In this document: piece by piece, positions 16,901 through 23,618 of the stretch
How the letters are laid out: each line of letters opens with the position of its first letter
How positions within the stretch are numbered: position 1 is the stretch's first letter
Origin: CAYYWV01 sp964475385
GTDB lineage: Bacteria > Pseudomonadota > Alphaproteobacteria > JAAXGF01
Reading direction: 5' to 3'
Assembly: GCA_964475385.1 (NCBI GenBank)
Contig: CAYYWV010000021.1
Coordinates: forward strand, 1 to 29,420
DNA: 29,420 bases
Notes under the pieces: model-generated
The model's database searches: none
Seen by the model: only the letters and a program-made list of their open reading frames with translations
Told to the model about the DNA's origin: nothing
Made by a program: the position numbers and the translations under genes

Positions 16901-18183
16901 CACGCCTCGCGGGCGTCTTCGAGCGTGCGCAGGCCGGGCCGCTTGGCCTGGACCAGCACCGCCATGTTGCCGGGCTTGTGCTCGTTGCGCAGCATCTTCA
17001 TATGCGCCCGCGGGATGTCGTGCCAGGCGAAGACCTCGCTCATGCAGGGGTCGATCCGGCGCTCGATCATCAGCCGGTTGGCCTGGGCGGCCTGCTTGAG
17101 ATTGGCGAAGTGGCTGCCCTGGATTCGCTTCTGGCGCATCCAGACGAAGCGGGCGTCGAAGGTCAGGTTGTAGCCCGTGGTCCCGGCGCAGAACACCACC
17201 ATGCCGCCGCGCTTGACCACGAAGCACGAGACCGGGAAGGTCTGCTCGCCCGGGTGCTCGAACACGAAATCCACGTCGTTGCCCTTGCCGGTGATGTCCC
17301 AGATCGCGCGGCCGAACGCGCGCACCTTCTTGGCGTAGGCCGCGTAAGCCTCGGCGTCGTCGACGTCGGGAAGCTGGCCCCAGCAGTCGAACTTCTTGCG
17401 GTTGATCGCCGCGATCGCGCCCAGCGACTTGACGAACGCCTCCTTGTCGTCGTCCGAGATCACGGCGATCGCGTTGGCGCCCGCGGTCGCGATGAGCTGG
17501 ATCGCCATCGACCCAAGGCCGCCCGCGCCGCCCCAGACGAGCACGTTGTCGCCGGGCCTGAGGATATGGGGCCGATGCCCGAACAGCATCCGATAGGCGG
17601 TGGCGAGGGTCAGCACATAGCAGCCGCTTTCCTCCCAGGTCAGGTGCCGAGGCCGCGGCATGAGCTGGCGCGACTGGACGCGGGCGAACTGGGCGAACGA
17701 GCCGTCGGGGGTCTCATAGCCCCAGATCCGCTGGCTCGGCGACAGCATGGGGTCGCCGCCGTTGCATTCCTCGTCGTCGCCGTCGTCCTGGTTGCAGTGG
17801 ACGACGACCTCGTCGCCGACCTTCCAGCGCTTGACCCGGCGGCCCACCGCCCAGACGATCCCGGCGGCGTCCGAGCCGGCGATGTGGTACTCGGCCTTGT
17901 GCACGTCGAACGGCGAGATCGGCTTGCCCAGCGCCGCCCAGACGCCGTTGTAGTTGACCCCCGCCGACATCACCATGACCAGCACCTCGTCGGAATCGAT
18001 CTCCGGCGTCGGCACCACCTCGATTCGCATCGCCTTGTCGGGCTCGCCGTGGCGCTCGCGGCGGATCGTCCAGGCGTACATCCGCTCGGGCACGTGTCCG
18101 AGCGGCGGAATCTCGCCGATCTCGTAAAGATCCTTGCGCGCGCCTGCGTCGTCGGAACGGATCGCTTCCGCTTGCTCGCTCAT
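16900..18183 (-). CDS. ccr: Crotonyl-CoA carboxylase/reductase
   Basis: Reductively carboxylates crotonyl-CoA to (2S)-ethylmalonyl-CoA with NADPH and CO2, the key step of the ethylmalonyl-CoA pathway; 427 residues of the MDR superfamily. It has the family stretches KDLYEIGEIPPLGHVP, VHCNQDDGDDEECNGGDP, the nucleotide-binding loop VWGGAGGLGSMA, DVDFVFEHPGE, and KRIQGSHFANLKQA. The ATG at 18183 follows an AAGGA site and gives a family-typical length. It is first in ccr-mcd and divergent from ecm, with candidate promoters for both in the 205-base gap. Confidence 0.97.
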   Translation of the reverse strand: MSEQAEAIRSDDAGARKDLYEIGEIPPLGHVPERMYAWTIRRERHGEPDKAMRIEVVPTPEIDSDEVLVMVMSAGVNYNGVWAALGKPISPFDVHKAEYHIAGSDAAGIVWAVGRRVKRWKVGDEVVVHCNQDDGDDEECNGGDPMLSPSQRIWGYETPDGSFAQFARVQSRQLMPRPRHLTWEESGCYVLTLATAYRMLFGHRPHILRPGDNVLVWGGAGGLGSMAIQLIATAGANAIAVISDDDKEAFVKSLGAIAAINRKKFDCWGQLPDVDDAEAYAAYAKKVRAFGRAIWDITGKGNDVDFVFEHPGEQTFPVSCFVVKRGGMVVFCAGTTGYNLTFDARFVWMRQKRIQGSHFANLKQAAQANRLMIERRIDPCMSEVFAWHDIPRAHMKMLRNEHKPGNMAVLVQAKRPGLRTLEDAREA

Positions 18184-18257
18184 GTCCTTGACCCCCTCGC
18201 CAGACCCCTTGGTCGCGGCGCGCCGCCCGGCCCCTGTTCGCCGCGCGCGCCCTGACA

Positions 18258-18286
18258 ATTGTTCCCGCGCCGGCCCCGTTTGGCAA
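18258..18286 (-). promoter_or_regulatory. Candidate ccr-mcd promoter
   Basis: On the minus strand, -35 TTGCCA (18286-18281; five of six consensus bases), a 17-base spacer and -10 AACAAT (18263-18258; four of six) lie 75 bases upstream of the ccr ATG. Confidence 0.5.
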
Positions 18287-18298
18287 CGGTTTTGTTGC
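18283..18298. promoter_or_regulatory. Inverted repeat between the divergent ccr and ecm promoters
   Basis: GCAAC and GTTGC arms with a six-base GGTTTT centre. It overlaps the ccr -35 on one side and the proposed ecm -35 on the other, so one bound regulator could act on both. The arm sequence loosely recalls the TTTGCAA-type sites of short-chain acyl-CoA regulators (PccR/RamB family), but no regulator gene is visible here. Confidence 0.35.
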
Positions 18299-18318
18299 GG
18301 CGCACAAAGCGCTATACT
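18292..18318 (+). promoter_or_regulatory. Candidate ecm promoter
   Basis: A good -10 TATACT (18313-18318) with a weak -35 TTGTTG (18292-18297) at a short 15-base spacing, 71 bases upstream of the ecm ATG. The weak -35 would suit an activated promoter. Confidence 0.42.
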
Positions 18319-18388
18319 GGCTCTGGTCGGGCGCTCGGCGGCGCGCAAGGGAGCGCCGCAGCGCCAGACGCGACGCCGGGGGGCGGGG

Positions 18389-20392
18389 ATGGACGATCAT
18401 CAGACGCGGACGCCGGGCCGGAACGGGCGCGATCGACCTTGGATCATGCGGACCTACGCCGGGCATTCCTCGGCGGCGGCGTCGAACGCGCTCTATCGCG
18501 AGAACCTCGCCCGCGGCCAGACCGGGCTTTCGGTCGCCTTCGACCTGCCGACCCAGACCGGCTACGACCCCGACCACCCGCTCGCCCGGGGCGAGGTCGG
18601 CAAGGTCGGCGTGCCGGTCAGCCATCTCGGCGACATGGAGACGTTGTTCGCGGGCATCCCGCTCGCCCGCATGAACACCTCGATGACCATCAACGCGACC
18701 GCGCCGTGGCTGCTCGCGCTCTACGTCGCGCTCGCCGACCGTCAGGGCGCGCCGCGGGCGGCGCTCGCCGGCACGGTGCAGAACGACATCCTCAAGGAGT
18801 ACCTCTCGCGCGGCACCTACATCTTCCCGCCCGGCCCCAGCCTGCGCCTGATCGGCGACGTGGTGCGCTTCACGGCCTCCGAGATGCCGAAGTGGAACCC
18901 GATCAACGTCTGCTCCTATCACCTCCAGGAGGCGGGGGCCGAGCCCGTGCACGAGATCGCGTTCGCGCTTTCGAACGCGGTCGCGGTGCTGGACGCGGTG
19001 CGCGCCGGCGGCCAGGTGGCGGCCGAGGACTTCCCGCGGGTTGTGGGCCGGGTCTCGTTCTTCGTCAACGCCGGGATTCGGCTGATCGGCGAGATCTGCA
19101 AGCTGCGCGCCATGGCCCGGCTGTGGGACGAGATCGCGCGCGAGCGCTACGGCGTCGAAGACCCGCGCCTGCGCCGCTTCCGCTACGGGGTTCAGGTCAA
19201 CTCGCTCGGGCTGACCGAGCAGCAGCCCGAGAACAACGTCTACCGCATCCTTCTCGAGATGCTCGCGGTGGTGCTGTCGAAGGACGCGCGCGCCCGCGCG
19301 GTCCAGCTTCCGGCCTGGAACGAGGCGCTCGGCCTGCCGCGCCCCTGGGACCAGCAGTGGAGCCTGCGGCTCCAGCAGATCGTCGCCTTCGAGACCGACA
19401 TCCTGGACTACGACGACATCTTCGAGGGAAGCGTCGTGATCGAGCGCGAGGTCCAATCGCTGATCGCGGCGGCGCGCGCCGAGATGGCGCGCATCGAAGC
19501 GATGGGCGGCGCGGTGGCCGCGGTCGAGAACGGCTACATGAAGGAGCGCCTGGTCGAGGCCCACGCCCGCCGGGTCGCGGCGATCGAATCGGGCGAGCGG
19601 ATCGTGGTCGGGGTCAACGCCTTCACCGAGACCGCGCCCTCGCCGCTCGGCGGCGCCGAGTCCTTCCTCGCCCCCGATCCAGACGCCGAGGCGCGCCAGA
19701 TCGAGAGCGTCCGGGCCTGGCGCGCGGCGCGCGACGAGGCCGCGGTCGAGGCCGCGCTCGCCGAGCTGCGCGCCGCCGCCCAAGAAGGGCGCAACGTCAT
19801 GGAGCCCTCGATCCTCTGCGCCCGGGCCGGCGTCACCACCGGCGAGTGGGCGGCGTGCCTGCGCGCCGTGTTCGGCGAGTATCGCGCTCCCACCGGCGTC
19901 GGCGTCCAGACCCCGAGCGCGGACGCGGACGCGCTCGCCGCGGTCCGCCGCCGGGTCGAGGCGGTGGCCGCGCGCCAGGGCCGGCGGCCCAAGCTCCTGG
20001 TCGGCAAGCCCGGCCTCGACGGCCACTCCAACGGGGCCGAGCAGATCGCCGTCCGCGCCCGGGACTGCGGCCTCGAGGTGGTCTACGAAGGAATCCGGCT
20101 CACGCCCAAGCGGATCGCCAACGCCGCCCTCGAAGAAGCGGTCCACGTGGTCGGGCTCTCGATCCTTTCGGGCTCGCACCGGGCGCTGGTCGCGGACGTG
20201 ATCGCCGAGATGCGCGCGCTCGGCCTCGACGACGTGCCGGTGGTGGTCGGCGGCATCATCCCCGAATCGGACGCCGCGGCGCTCAAGGAGGCCGGGGTCG
20301 CGCGGATCTATACGCCCAAGGACTTCGACCTTACGGCGATCGTCGCCGACATCGTCGATCTGATCGACCGGCCCGGCCGCGACGCGGCGTGA
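18389..20392 (+). CDS. ecm: Ethylmalonyl-CoA mutase (adenosylcobalamin-dependent)
   Basis: Rearranges (2R)-ethylmalonyl-CoA to (2S)-methylsuccinyl-CoA; 667 residues. The N-terminal TIM-barrel mutase domain opens with DRPWIMRTYAGHSSAAAS and has GQTGLSVAFDLPTQTGYD and NTSMTINATAPW. The C-terminal cobalamin domain has the DXHXXG motif at D544-H546-G549, then LSILSGSH and VVVGGIIPESDA. The RTYAGHS opening and single-polypeptide layout match Ecm rather than MutB, and the neighbours ccr and mcd agree. The ATG at 18389 follows a G-rich ribosome site. It is divergent from ccr. The pathway's epimerase and mesaconyl-CoA hydratase are not in the window. Confidence 0.95.
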   Translation: MDDHQTRTPGRNGRDRPWIMRTYAGHSSAAASNALYRENLARGQTGLSVAFDLPTQTGYDPDHPLARGEVGKVGVPVSHLGDMETLFAGIPLARMNTSMTINATAPWLLALYVALADRQGAPRAALAGTVQNDILKEYLSRGTYIFPPGPSLRLIGDVVRFTASEMPKWNPINVCSYHLQEAGAEPVHEIAFALSNAVAVLDAVRAGGQVAAEDFPRVVGRVSFFVNAGIRLIGEICKLRAMARLWDEIARERYGVEDPRLRRFRYGVQVNSLGLTEQQPENNVYRILLEMLAVVLSKDARARAVQLPAWNEALGLPRPWDQQWSLRLQQIVAFETDILDYDDIFEGSVVIEREVQSLIAAARAEMARIEAMGGAVAAVENGYMKERLVEAHARRVAAIESGERIVVGVNAFTETAPSPLGGAESFLAPDPDAEARQIESVRAWRAARDEAAVEAALAELRAAAQEGRNVMEPSILCARAGVTTGEWAACLRAVFGEYRAPTGVGVQTPSADADALAAVRRRVEAVAARQGRRPKLLVGKPGLDGHSNGAEQIAVRARDCGLEVVYEGIRLTPKRIANAALEEAVHVVGLSILSGSHRALVADVIAEMRALGLDDVPVVVGGIIPESDAAALKEAGVARIYTPKDFDLTAIVADIVDLIDRPGRDAA

Positions 20393-20400
20393 CGGAGACG

Positions 20401-20429
20401 GCGGCCGCGCAAGGCCCCTCGCCGGCCGC
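20401..20429 (+). terminator. GC inverted repeat after ecm
   Basis: GCGGCCG and CGGCCGC arms of seven bases (20401-20407, 20423-20429) with a 15-base loop, eight bases past the ecm stop. No T-tract; possible rho-assisted end. Confidence 0.25.
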
Positions 20430-20519
20430 GGCCCTCTCGCGAAGGCGTGATCGCCGGCCGCGCGGGGCGTGGTGTATCCTGAACCCGCGAAGGGTGTGTC
20501 AGACAAGGAGATGCGCGCG

Positions 20520-20693
20520 ATGGCACGGCTGTTGATGCTTGTTCTGCTCGCCGCCGCGTTCGGACTCGGGTCCGCGGGCGCGGCGAAGGCCGGTGAGGCC
20601 CCGGTCTCTGCGCCCGACAAGGCGGCCTCGTCGCCTGCGCCCTGGCCGGCCATGGACGACGCCGACTTCGACGTCACCGAGATGCTGTGCTGA
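20520..20693 (+). CDS. Tiny secreted peptide, unknown function
   Basis: A 57-residue open frame I do not recognise. A clear Sec signal (MARLLMLVLLAAAFGLG, likely cut after AKA at residue 24) leaves a mature peptide of about 33 residues. That peptide is Pro/Ala/Ser-rich, then acidic (MDDADFDVTEM), and ends in a single Cys. The start is the ATG at 20520 because AAGGAG ends nine bases before it; the ATG at 20511 is too close. It sits between ecm and the NUDIX gene, 42 bases from the latter. It may be a small envelope protein; it is too short for a confident call. Confidence 0.55.
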   Translation: MARLLMLVLLAAAFGLGSAGAAKAGEAPVSAPDKAASSPAPWPAMDDADFDVTEMLC

Positions 20694-20735
20694 GGGCCGC
20701 GGCCCTGCGAGGGGCGCGCCTGATGGGGGGCGGGC

Positions 20736-21581
20736 ATGAGCTTTCTCGACCGCATCGCCGAGTGCAACGCGCATGACCTCGGGCGCTTTCTGCCCTTCTA
20801 CATCGGCGAGCGCCGCGTAGGCTGGATCAAGCGCCCGTTCGCCGCCCGGCTCGCGGACTTCCCCGAGGTCTTCACGGTCGGCGCGGCGGCGGTCGCGCTC
20901 GCGCCCGGGCTCGACGACTTCGAGAGCCGCTCGGCGGCGGTCGATCGCGTCTTGCGCCGGCTGGCCGAGGACGGGCTGGTCCCCGGCTGGCGCGGCGAGA
21001 TGTACCCGGTGGCCCCGCGCTTCGGCGCAGCGCCCTGGATGCGGATGGAGCGCGCCGCGGTGCCGTTGTTCGGGATTCGCGCTTGGGGCGTGCACGTCAA
21101 CGGCTTCGTGCGCAAGGGCGGGGCGATCGAAATGTGGGTCGCGCGCCGCGCCGCCGACAAGCCGACCTATCCGGGCATGCTCGACAACTTCGTCGCCGGC
21201 GGCCAGCCCATCGGCCTCGGCGTGATCGAGAACGTGGTCAAGGAGTGCGGCGAAGAGGCCGGCGTGCCGCCCGCGCTCGCCGCCCGGGCGCGCCCGGCGG
21301 GCGCGGTCAGCTACTGCCACGAGACCGAGGACGGGCTCAAGCCCGACGTGCAGTTCGTCTTCGACCTCGAGCTCCCGCCCGACTTCGCGCCTTATCCCGC
21401 CGACGGCGAGATCGACGAATTCATGCTCTGGCCGGCGGAGAAGGTGATGGCGGTGACCGCCGAGACCCGCGCGTTCAAGTTCAACTGCAACCTCGTCAAC
21501 ATCGACTTCTTCGTCCGCCACGGGCTGATCGGCCCCGATGATCCCGACTACGTCGAGATCGTCACCGGCCTTCGCCGCTGA
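20736..21581 (+). CDS. NUDIX hydrolase with DUF4743 N-terminal domain
   Basis: A 281-residue protein resembling yeast YJR142W and plant NUDT20/24, which hydrolyse oxidised thiamine diphosphate derivatives. A DUF4743-like domain (about 1-115) precedes the NUDIX domain. The box lies at about 154-176 with KECGEEAG (169-176), where Lys replaces the usual Arg and the first conserved Glu of the box is missing. The C-terminal region has VQFVFDLELP and FKFNCNLVNIDFF. Codons 261-281 plus the stop are exactly the 66 bases duplicated at 22476-22541, so this copy supplies the intact C-terminus beside an AT-rich insert. Confidence 0.88.
   Translation: MSFLDRIAECNAHDLGRFLPFYIGERRVGWIKRPFAARLADFPEVFTVGAAAVALAPGLDDFESRSAAVDRVLRRLAEDGLVPGWRGEMYPVAPRFGAAPWMRMERAAVPLFGIRAWGVHVNGFVRKGGAIEMWVARRAADKPTYPGMLDNFVAGGQPIGLGVIENVVKECGEEAGVPPALAARARPAGAVSYCHETEDGLKPDVQFVFDLELPPDFAPYPADGEIDEFMLWPAEKVMAVTAETRAFKFNCNLVNIDFFVRHGLIGPDDPDYVEIVTGLRR
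21516..21581. repeat. 66-bp direct repeat, copy 1 (NUDIX 3' end)
   Basis: Identical over all 66 bases to 22476-22541, offset 960. It starts exactly on NUDIX codon 261 and ends on the last base of the stop codon. The bases on both sides differ between copies. It contains a small inverted repeat, ATCGG-CC-CCGAT (21528-21539). It behaves like the left attachment end of the insert. Confidence 0.97.
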
Positions 21582-21626
21582 GATCGGGCTCAATCAGACC
21601 ACAGAAGGCAATCATTGGCGGCGAGT

Positions 21627-21641
21627 TCTGCTGCGAGCAGA
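21627..21641. repeat. Perfect small inverted repeat in the left part of the insert
   Basis: TCTGCT-GCG-AGCAGA, a six-base stem with a three-base loop, 46 bases inside the left junction and 111 bases past the stop of the GIY-YIG gene. There is no T-tract in either direction. It could be a transcript end or a protein-binding site. Confidence 0.35.
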
Positions 21642-21751
21642 TAGTCGGGATGTCGGGAGAAGATTTTCGGCAACATTGACGCGAATCACTCACGGTGAAA
21701 TGGCAGCCCATCACGAGACACAAAGCATCTTAATAAGGAATAATTGGCAGA

Positions 21752-22351
21752 TCAATACTGCTCGCATTCCTTAATAAAGTCAGAAACCTCTTCTTCCGCG
21801 TAATTAAACGCCGAGCTAAGGTCATCGAATGAATATTCACATTCACTTGGGATTCCATCTACATGTATCTTAAATTTATAGAAAAAACTAGGCGGGAAAA
21901 ACCTATGTTGGGTTTCTCTAGATTCCTCTGTTATATATATTTCTATACAAGGAATTTTATTGTCGTGTGTATATGTTATTGGATTTGCTCTAATATACAC
22001 ATGGCCTCCCCAAGTCTCACAGAAAAATTCTGGTTGATTGTAGTGTCGCATTGCCTCCCGAACCGCTTCAACCGCTTCATCTGAAGTTACATTAAACCAT
22101 TCTCCGTGCACTCTCTTGTCATGAAGAAGTTTATGTGCATAGGTTTCAATACGATAGGCATCATATTTTTTACATGTCTGACAAAAAGCAAGATTAAGAC
22201 GTACAGGACTATGAGTTTTGTACTTGGAAATACGGTTTCTTAAATCATCAGCAATACCTATCGTTTGCCATCCAATCACTGGTTTTCGTGCCCCTAGGAC
22301 GTATATCCATTCTCTCCCCTTAATTGGGAATCCTTGATTTGCTGTTAGCAT
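21752..22351 (-). CDS. T5orf172/MUG113-like GIY-YIG nuclease
   Basis: A 199-residue protein whose first 100 residues fit a GIY-YIG fold of the T5orf172/MUG113 type: WIYVLG (15-20, Tyr17), TIGIADDLRNRI (30-41, Gly32, Arg38/Arg40), the metal-ligand Glu69 in YRIETYAHKLL, and VHGEWFNV with Asn87. All usual catalytic positions have a plausible residue. Residues 100-199 are aromatic- and acid-rich, match nothing I know, and may bind DNA or a partner. Codon use is AT-rich, unlike every neighbour. It is the only gene in the insert. Function could be homing-like cleavage at the NUDIX 3' end, phage competition or defence; none is proven. The ribosome site is weak. Confidence 0.82.
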   Translation of the reverse strand: MLTANQGFPIKGREWIYVLGARKPVIGWQTIGIADDLRNRISKYKTHSPVRLNLAFCQTCKKYDAYRIETYAHKLLHDKRVHGEWFNVTSDEAVEAVREAMRHYNQPEFFCETWGGHVYIRANPITYTHDNKIPCIEIYITEESRETQHRFFPPSFFYKFKIHVDGIPSECEYSFDDLSSAFNYAEEEVSDFIKECEQY

Positions 22352-22391
22352 GATCGTGGCCCCATCTTTTCAGGTGAGCCTACTATGATAA

Positions 22392-22421
22392 ATTATAATG
22401 CATCTGTGTGATTGGAGCCAA
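22392..22421 (-). promoter_or_regulatory. Promoter of the GIY-YIG gene
   Basis: On the minus strand, -35 TTGGCT (22421-22416), an 18-base spacer and a perfect -10 TATAAT (22397-22392) place transcription start about 34 bases before the ATG. The insert therefore carries its own promoter. Confidence 0.6.
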
Positions 22422-22444
22422 CTACTGCTTGAGTAGAAGCCAAT
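22411..22444. repeat. Inverted repeat over the GIY-YIG -35 box, near the right junction
   Basis: Outer arms ATTGG/CCAAT (22411-22415, 22440-22444) and inner arms CTACT/AGTAG (22422-22426, 22432-22436) around a five-base centre form an interrupted hairpin. It covers the -35 of the GIY-YIG promoter and lies 31 bases from the right repeat copy. It could be an autoregulatory operator or an end-recognition site. Confidence 0.45.
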
Positions 22445-22475
22445 TCAATTCTTTAGATTTCTTTTCCCCTACAGT

Positions 22476-22541
22476 CGCCACGGGCTGATCGGCCCCGATG
22501 ATCCCGACTACGTCGAGATCGTCACCGGCCTTCGCCGCTGA
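22476..22541. repeat. 66-bp direct repeat, copy 2 (NUDIX 3' end, overlaps gluQ end)
   Basis: Second perfect copy of 21516-21581. Here the NUDIX tail is orphaned, with no upstream reading frame, but bases 22522-22541 also encode the last codons and stop of gluQ on the other strand. Confidence 0.97.
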
Positions 22542-23493
22542 AAGGGGGCGTCCGCGGCGCGCCCGCGCCGACGTCGACCATGACGCGGACCTCGTGGGCG
22601 GTTTTGCCCGCGCTGCGGAGCGCGCGCAAGGTCACCGCCCGGTTGCGCTTGGCGAGCCGGACCCCGTTGGCGTCGGTGATCATGGGGTGGTGGAGGTACT
22701 CGGGCGTGCGCAGGCCGAGAAGCGCCTGAAGCAGCCTGTGAACGTGGGTCGCGTGGAACAGGTCATACCCGCGGGTCACTAGGCTCACGCCTTGGAGGTG
22801 GTCGTCGAGGGTGACCGCGAGATGGTAGCTCGTCGGCACGTCCTTGCGCGCCAGCACCACGTCGCCGCAGCTCGCCGGATCGGCGACGATCTCGCCCGCG
22901 CGCCGGTCGCGCCAGACGAGCCGGCCCGCCCGTTCCGCCGCCTTGGCCACGTCGAGACGAAGCGCGTGGGCCTTGCCGGCGCGGATGCGGCGGTTCTGCT
23001 CCTGGCGGCCGAGGGCGCGGCAGGTGCCGGGGTAGAGCGGGCCGTCGGGGCCGTGGGGGGCGGCGTCGGCGCGCTTGATCTCGGCGCGGACCTCGGCCCG
23101 GGTGCAGAAGCAGGGGTAAAGAAGCCCCTGGCGGCTCAGCTCCTCGAGCGCCGCGGCGTAGTCGGCCATGTGCTCGGACTGGCGGCGGACGGGGCCGTCC
23201 CAATCGATGCCGAGCCAGGCGAGATCCTCGTAGATCGCCTCCTCGAAAGCCGGCCGGCAGCGGCCCGAGTCGATGTCCTCGATGCGCAGCCGGAACCGCC
23301 CGCCCGCCTCGCGCGCAATACGCCATCCCAGAAGCGCCGCATATGCGTGTCCGAGGTGCATGTAGCCCGTGGGGCTGGGCGCGAACCGGGTGGTGAGCGC
23401 CGCGCCGCGGTCGCGCGCAAGCGGATCGGCGGGGAGCGCTCGATGCGTCTTTGCGGGGCCTTTCGAGGCGGGGTCGTCGACGGGATCGCGCAT
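22522..23493 (-). CDS. gluQ: Glutamyl-Q tRNA(Asp) synthetase
   Basis: A paralogue of the GluRS catalytic core that attaches glutamate to the queuosine base of tRNA(Asp) and lacks the anticodon-binding domain; 323 residues from the chosen ATG. It has the class I motif APSPTGYMHLGHA (38-50), RIEDIDSGR, the zinc-binding CFC and later YPGTC, and RLAKRNRAVTL in place of KMSKS. About 34 residues precede the usual TRFAPSPTG start; the ATG at 23493 has no clear ribosome site, so the true start may be later. The 3' end lies inside repeat copy 2, which preserves it. Confidence 0.92.
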   Translation of the reverse strand: MRDPVDDPASKGPAKTHRALPADPLARDRGAALTTRFAPSPTGYMHLGHAYAALLGWRIAREAGGRFRLRIEDIDSGRCRPAFEEAIYEDLAWLGIDWDGPVRRQSEHMADYAAALEELSRQGLLYPCFCTRAEVRAEIKRADAAPHGPDGPLYPGTCRALGRQEQNRRIRAGKAHALRLDVAKAAERAGRLVWRDRRAGEIVADPASCGDVVLARKDVPTSYHLAVTLDDHLQGVSLVTRGYDLFHATHVHRLLQALLGLRTPEYLHHPMITDANGVRLAKRNRAVTLRALRSAGKTAHEVRVMVDVGAGAPRTPPFSGEGR

Positions 23494-23618
23494 CTGGTAT
23501 AGGAACGGTGGCGGGATACGGCCGCTAAGCTGCCACATGGCCGCGCTTTTGGGAATCCCCAGGGCGCTTGGCGGGATTTCCGACCCGTGAGAACCGGGGG
23601 CCATCGAAGAGACGGAAA

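Larger units (their letters stand above)
21516..22541. mobile_element. 960-bp AT-rich single-gene insert flanked by 66-bp direct repeats
   Basis: Between the two repeat copies lie 894 unique bases (21582-22475) holding one GIY-YIG-like gene on the minus strand. Sample GC is 17/60 at 21901-21960 and 19/60 at 22141-22200, against 40/60 at 21301-21360 in the adjacent NUDIX gene. Collapsing one repeat copy would restore NUDIX and gluQ as convergent genes overlapping by 20 bases. No transposase, integrase, terminal inverted repeats or tRNA gene is present. The leftmost 140 bases or so of the insert are less AT-rich than the gene and may have another origin. That this is mobile is inferred from composition, repeats and the nuclease gene. 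Confidence 0.72.

Noticed and set aside
17714..20767. A minus-strand open frame of about 1,000 codons opposite ecm
   Set aside because: It is antisense to the well-conserved ecm and ccr genes, has Arg/Asp/Gly-heavy composition and no domain; a by-product of high GC at third codon positions.
21538..21774. A plus-strand frame that starts in repeat copy 1 and runs into the insert
   Set aside because: It overlaps the NUDIX stop out of frame, crosses the junction and resembles nothing; a chance frame.
21863..22084. A plus-strand 73-codon hydrophobic frame inside the insert
   Set aside because: It is antisense to the GIY-YIG gene, whose motif pattern is clear on the minus strand.
21582..22475. 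Insertion sequence with terminal inverted repeats
   Set aside because: The ends of the unique region are not inverted copies of each other, no transposase is encoded, and a 66-bp duplication is far longer than usual target duplications.
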